A stretch of DNA of 64,000 nt from Rubrivivax sp. (GTDB taxonomy: Bacteria > Pseudomonadota > Gammaproteobacteria > Burkholderiales > Burkholderiaceae_C), in the NCBI GenBank assembly GCA_026125665.1, contig JAHCKS010000012.1, forward strand, positions 19,326-83,325. Reading direction: 5' to 3'. Positions 61,040 to 64,000 of the stretch are shown piece after piece. A program made the translations under genes and the position numbers. A model generated the notes under the pieces. That model did not search any database and had not been told where the DNA came from. It worked only from the letters and a program-made list of their open reading frames with translations. Numbering within the stretch: position 1 is the stretch's first letter; the number at the start of each line of letters is the position of its first letter.

Positions 61040-61651
61040 ATGCCCGATACGATCACGTCGCAGGGCGAGCTGCGCCGCCTCTACGCCATGCCCACCGAGC
61101 GCGCCGTGCGCAAGCAGATCGCCCGGCTCGATGCGCACTGCCGCGCCTTCATCGCCTTGTCGCCGTTCGTGCTGCTGGCCACCGGCAGTGCCGCGCACGA
61201 GCTCGACGCCTCGCCGCGCGGCGGCGAGCCGGGGTTCGTCAAGGTCACCGACGACGGCGAGCTGCTGATCCCGGACGCGCCAGGCAACAACCGGCTCGAC
61301 TCGTTCGAGAACATCGTCGCCACCGGCCGCGTCGGCCTGCTGTTCCTGATTCCCGGCTTCGACGAGACGCTGCGCGTCAACGGCCGCGCCGTGCTGTCGC
61401 GCGCCGAGGCCGACCTGCTGGCCTGCCGCAACGAGCGGCGCACGCCCGGGCTCGTGATCCGCGTCGCCGTCGAGGCAGCGTACCTGCATTGCGCCAAGGC
61501 CTTCATGCGCTCGCGCCTGTGGGACCCGGCCGCGCGCGTGCCGCGCGGCACGCTGCCGAGCGCCGGCCGCATGATCAGCGAGCAGACCGGCATCGCCGTC
61601 CCGGCCGAGACGCCCGAGGAGATGGCGCGGCGCTACGCGCCGGACCTGTGA
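61040..61651 (+). CDS. PPOX-class pyridoxamine-phosphate-oxidase-like FMN protein
   Basis: A 203-residue split-barrel flavoprotein of the DR2398-like PPOX group: ALSPFVLLATGS, DASPRGGEPGFVKV, ELLIPDAPGNNRLDSFENIV, VGLLFLIPGFDETLRVNG, then a mainly helical C-terminus (CAKAFMRSRLWDP). Known relatives bind FMN or F420 and may act in detoxification. It is 38 bases after iclR, so perhaps in the same transcript. The ATG at 61040 is preferred; a GTG ten codons before is possible. Confidence 0.87.
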   Translation: MPDTITSQGELRRLYAMPTERAVRKQIARLDAHCRAFIALSPFVLLATGSAAHELDASPRGGEPGFVKVTDDGELLIPDAPGNNRLDSFENIVATGRVGLLFLIPGFDETLRVNGRAVLSRAEADLLACRNERRTPGLVIRVAVEAAYLHCAKAFMRSRLWDPAARVPRGTLPSAGRMISEQTGIAVPAETPEEMARRYAPDL

Positions 61652-61774
61652 GCCGCGGGCCGGCCTCGCCTCCCACGAACACGTGATGCGCGTGCCGCCT
61701 TCGGGTGATGCGCGCTGCAGCGAGTGCGGTGGACACTGGCCGCGTGCAGGGTGGCCCTGCCCGAGGAGCGCCCG

Positions 61775-62143
61775 ATGAGCCAGGTCAACACCGCGTCGAT
61801 CACCGGCCAGCTGCAGGCGCTCGGCTTCTCGGTGGCCGGCGCGCAGCAGCTCGTCAGCGCGCAGGTGCTGGGCGACGTCCGCGATCGCCGGCGGCTGGCG
61901 CTCTTCCTGGCCGGGCTGTTCGAGGCGGGGGCGGTGAACGCCGCGCCGCCCGCAAGCGGCGGGCGCACGACGATGCGCACGGCCAGCGGTGTCGTCATCG
62001 AGCTGCACGACGATGCAGGCGGCACGGCAGCCGCAACGGCGGGCGGCATGCGGTCCGCCGCGGCGGCCGCGGCACCGGCCCGGCCGCCCACCGCCACACG
62101 CACCAGCAGCGGTGTCGTCGTCAGCTTCGACGACGACGCGTAG
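61775..62143 (+). CDS. Hypothetical protein with a duplicated C-terminal motif
   Basis: A 122-residue protein. The N-terminal half is helical (ITGQLQALGFSVAGAQQLVSAQVLG). The C-terminal half contains two copies of RTxSGVVxxxxDDA (TMRTASGVVIELHDDA and ATRTSSGVVVSFDDDA) separated by an Ala-rich linker, a short strand duplication. A GAGGAG site precedes the ATG. No family recognised. Confidence 0.55.
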   Translation: MSQVNTASITGQLQALGFSVAGAQQLVSAQVLGDVRDRRRLALFLAGLFEAGAVNAAPPASGGRTTMRTASGVVIELHDDAGGTAAATAGGMRSAAAAAAPARPPTATRTSSGVVVSFDDDA

Positions 62144-62239
62144 TTGCCGCGCGGCCGCCGACGCGGCCTCACCGTTGCGTGGTGGCCGGACTGATCTCGC
62201 TCAAGGCCGACGGCGTGCGTGCGCGGCAGACTTTGCCGC

Positions 62240-62620
62240 ATGAAGCATTCAGCACGAGGGACGGTGCAGCGCGGCGCCACGAAGGGCCAGGGTGGGGTCG
62301 TCAAGCGCCTGAGTCGCCGCGGGGCGGCGCGCGTGATTGCGGAACAGCGTGCGCCGGCCGACGCCTCCGAAGGGTTCGTCGAGCACCCGGACGGGTGGTA
62401 CTGGCTGTCGCCCGACGGGCACCAGCAGTTCGGGCCGTTCGAGACGTGCTCGCTGGCGCGCGCCGACCGCGACCGCGCAAGCGAGGAGGCGGTGAACGAG
62501 GCCGAGGCGGAGCGCCAGGCCGAGCAGGCGCTGGGCGTCGAGCAGGCCGTGCACGAGCAGGCCGCAGCACCGATCGACGGCGACGACATGCCCGACGAGG
62601 TCGAGGGGCATCAGCGATGA
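62240..62620 (+). CDS. Hypothetical protein of 126 aa
   Basis: A basic start (KHSARGTVQRGATKG), then a small conserved-looking unit GFVEHPDGWYWLSPDGHQQFGPFETCSLA with Trp/Tyr, followed by an acidic, Glu/Ala-rich helical tail. The unit resembles short DGWYW/FGPF proteins of unknown function that are common in beta-proteobacteria. The stop overlaps the next ATG (ATGA), so it is co-translated with the flavodoxin gene. Confidence 0.6.
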   Translation: MKHSARGTVQRGATKGQGGVVKRLSRRGAARVIAEQRAPADASEGFVEHPDGWYWLSPDGHQQFGPFETCSLARADRDRASEEAVNEAEAERQAEQALGVEQAVHEQAAAPIDGDDMPDEVEGHQR

Positions 62621-63132
62621 AGGTCCTGGTCGTCTACTACTCGCGCACCGGGCACACGCGCCGCCTCGCCGAGCGGCTGGCGCAGGCGTTCGGCGACCGG
62701 CCGCGTGCCATCCGCGAGCGCGGCTCCCGCCGCGGACCGTTCGGCTACTTGCGATCGCTCGTCGAGGCGGTGGGCGGGCGCGAAGCCGCCATCGACGTGA
62801 CGCACCCGAGCCCGGCAGGCTACGACCTCGTGCTGATCGGCACGCCCATCTGGGGCTGGCACCTGTCCTCGCCGGTGCGGGCATTCGCCCGCTGCCACGC
62901 GAAGCAGATCCGGCGCGCCGCCTTCTTCTGCACGATGGGCGGTGCCGGCGACCGGCAGGCCTTCGCCGAGCTCGAACAGCTGCTCGGGCGCCGGGCCGAA
63001 GCCACGCTGGCCTTGACCGAGCAGGACGTCGCGGACATCGACGGTGAAGGCCCGAGCGGGCGCATCGCGGCGTTCCTTGCCGGCCTGAAGCGGCCCGGCG
63101 AGCCGGCCGCGGAGCACCGGCGGGCGGCCTGA
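62617..63132 (+). CDS. Flavodoxin-family protein
   Basis: A 171-residue flavodoxin-like protein. The phosphate-binding loop is VVYYSRTGHTRRLAE near the N-terminus, with YDLVLIGTPIWGWHLSSPVRAF and FFCTMGGAGDRQAFAELE following, as in the MmdA/NAD(P)H-quinone-reductase-like flavodoxins. It probably binds FMN. Translationally coupled to the preceding small gene. Confidence 0.88.
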   Translation: MKVLVVYYSRTGHTRRLAERLAQAFGDRPRAIRERGSRRGPFGYLRSLVEAVGGREAAIDVTHPSPAGYDLVLIGTPIWGWHLSSPVRAFARCHAKQIRRAAFFCTMGGAGDRQAFAELEQLLGRRAEATLALTEQDVADIDGEGPSGRIAAFLAGLKRPGEPAAEHRRAA

Positions 63133-63267
63133 AGCGCGCGGGTCGCGGGCCCCGGCCGCCGCCGGAGCCGCTGCCGCCGCGTGCACGGCAGTTGCCACCG
63201 ATCAAGACCGCTGCCGGCCGGGCATGCTCAGATCGCCATCACCAATGCAGCGAAGAAGGAGCTGAAC

Positions 63268-63801
63268 ATGAAGCGCACCTGGATCGCGGCCGCCGCAGTG
63301 AGCGCGCTGGTCGCCGGCATCGCGTGGGCCCAGCCGTATGGCATGGGCTACGGCATGGGCTACGGCATGGGGCCGGGCATGATGGGCGGAGGTGGCCCAT
63401 GGGCCCAGGGCGCCGGCCCGGGCATGATGGGCGGCGGCATGATGGGCGGCGGCCGCGGCTGGGGCATGGGCCCCGGCATGATGGGCGGCTTCGCCGACGA
63501 CGCCTACGCCGGCCTGGAGTTCAGCGCCGAGCAGCGCAAGCAGATCACCGAGATCCGCCAGCAGGCCGCGCAGGCGCACTGGCAGCTGATGGGCACGATG
63601 CACGGGCGCGACCGCCGCATGCACGATGTGTTCACGCCCGGCGCGCTCGACGAGAAGGCCGCGCGCGACGCCTTCCAGCAGATGCAGGACGCGCACAAGG
63701 CGATGTTCGAGCTGCAGCTGGACGTGCGCAGGAAGATCGACGCGGTGCTCACGCCGGCACAGCGCGAGCAGCTCAAGCGCTACTGGGGCGGCACGCGCTG
63801 A
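63268..63801 (+). CDS. Spy/CpxP-like periplasmic protein with Met/Gly-rich repeats
   Basis: A 177-residue exported protein. A signal peptide (residues 1-22, cut near AWA-QP) is followed by a 50-residue Met/Gly region with GYGMG, PGMMGG and GGGMMGG repeats, a possible copper or other soft-metal site. The helical Spy-like domain begins at GLEFSAEQRKQITEIRQQ, ending VLTPAQREQLKRYWG (LTPEQR-like motifs). Likely a periplasmic chaperone or envelope/metal-stress protein. The ATG has an AAGGAG site. Confidence 0.85.
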   Translation: MKRTWIAAAAVSALVAGIAWAQPYGMGYGMGYGMGPGMMGGGGPWAQGAGPGMMGGGMMGGGRGWGMGPGMMGGFADDAYAGLEFSAEQRKQITEIRQQAAQAHWQLMGTMHGRDRRMHDVFTPGALDEKAARDAFQQMQDAHKAMFELQLDVRRKIDAVLTPAQREQLKRYWGGTR

Positions 63802-64000
63802 ACGCCGGCCCGGTGCGCGCGCAGCGAGGAAGCGTGTCGCGCGGCCCCGGGGCGTGTGCACCGGCGCGCGGCAGGCGCAACGGAATCGCGCCGGCGCTTG
63901 CCGGGCCTGCAACTCCACACAAGGCGGCGGTCGCGGACCGCGCGCGGGCCTGTGAGCATCCCAGGCCCTTGGCTGTGCCCGGCGATGGCGAAGGTGCTGT
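63802..64000. other. Right edge, no gene recognised
   Basis: The last 199 bases hold only composition-driven open frames. A gene may start just outside the window. Confidence 0.4.

Overview
The window is very GC-rich chromosomal DNA with dense coding and frequent 4-base ATGA/GTGA gene overlaps. The gene content points to a beta-proteobacterium of the Burkholderiales (Rubrivivax/Leptothrix/Ideonella-like lineage): an EpsF/EpsG exopolysaccharide locus of the type associated with PEP-CTERM proteins, a PEP-CTERM protein, a Bug-type solute-binding protein, and aromatic-acid catabolism genes. The lineage is an inference, because there is no rRNA or other direct marker. I found no insertion sequence, integrase, rRNA or CRISPR array.

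Layout. 220-5997 (minus) and 6683-18909 (plus) form a divergent exopolysaccharide locus. It holds an initiating sugar-phosphate transferase, chain-length protein EpsF, kinase-like EpsG, Wzx flippase, a Wzy-like polymerase, a GT2 and several GT4-type glycosyltransferases, two paralogous GT87-type membrane enzymes at its two flanks, and a HAD-UbiA fusion with a small SMR/EamA transporter. One glycosyltransferase carries an apparent single-base frameshift near 4855. Both divergent promoters have candidate sigma-54 elements. A beta-helix lipoprotein (18750-20393) converges on the locus. 20539-33015 is mostly household: tRNA-Gly(CCC), a degenerate GGDEF protein, a tyrosine phosphatase, hydrolases, an HpaI-type aldolase, an aldehyde dehydrogenase (gabD), alaS, a Ser/Thr kinase and a PEP-CTERM protein. 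33213-38574 holds a tandem-DUF1330 lipoprotein, a MoaD/BNR-repeat pair, a heme DUF3365-HAMP protein translationally coupled to a GIY-YIG-like protein, and a small Cys/His protein.

37600-38990 is a small gene graveyard: an ArsR tail, an AHSA1 remnant, and an amidohydrolase pseudogene. It leads into 39098-52616, which holds two STAND NTPases and two defence-like loci. The most unusual is a two-gene, GTGA-coupled operon (42977-47988): a SIR2-like + TIR fusion protein followed by an nSTAND NTPase with one transmembrane helix and 14 WD40 blades, several of them recently duplicated at DNA level. A visibly lower-GC OLD-family ATPase/TOPRIM nuclease (50661-52616) lies 2.7 kb further on, with pobA and an SDR gene between them.

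52690-55311 is an ABC exporter gene bracketed by two related long inverted-repeat elements. 55401-61002 is a catabolic module: hpaG1/hpaG2, an amidohydrolase, a RidA protein and a Bug-type binding protein, divergent from a flavin reductase and an IclR regulator, with a candidate IclR palindrome between them. Together with the HpaI-type aldolase and gabD 30 kb away, this resembles the lower homoprotocatechuate pathway. The right end carries a PPOX-type flavoprotein, small hypothetical proteins, a flavodoxin and a Met/Gly-rich Spy-like periplasmic protein.
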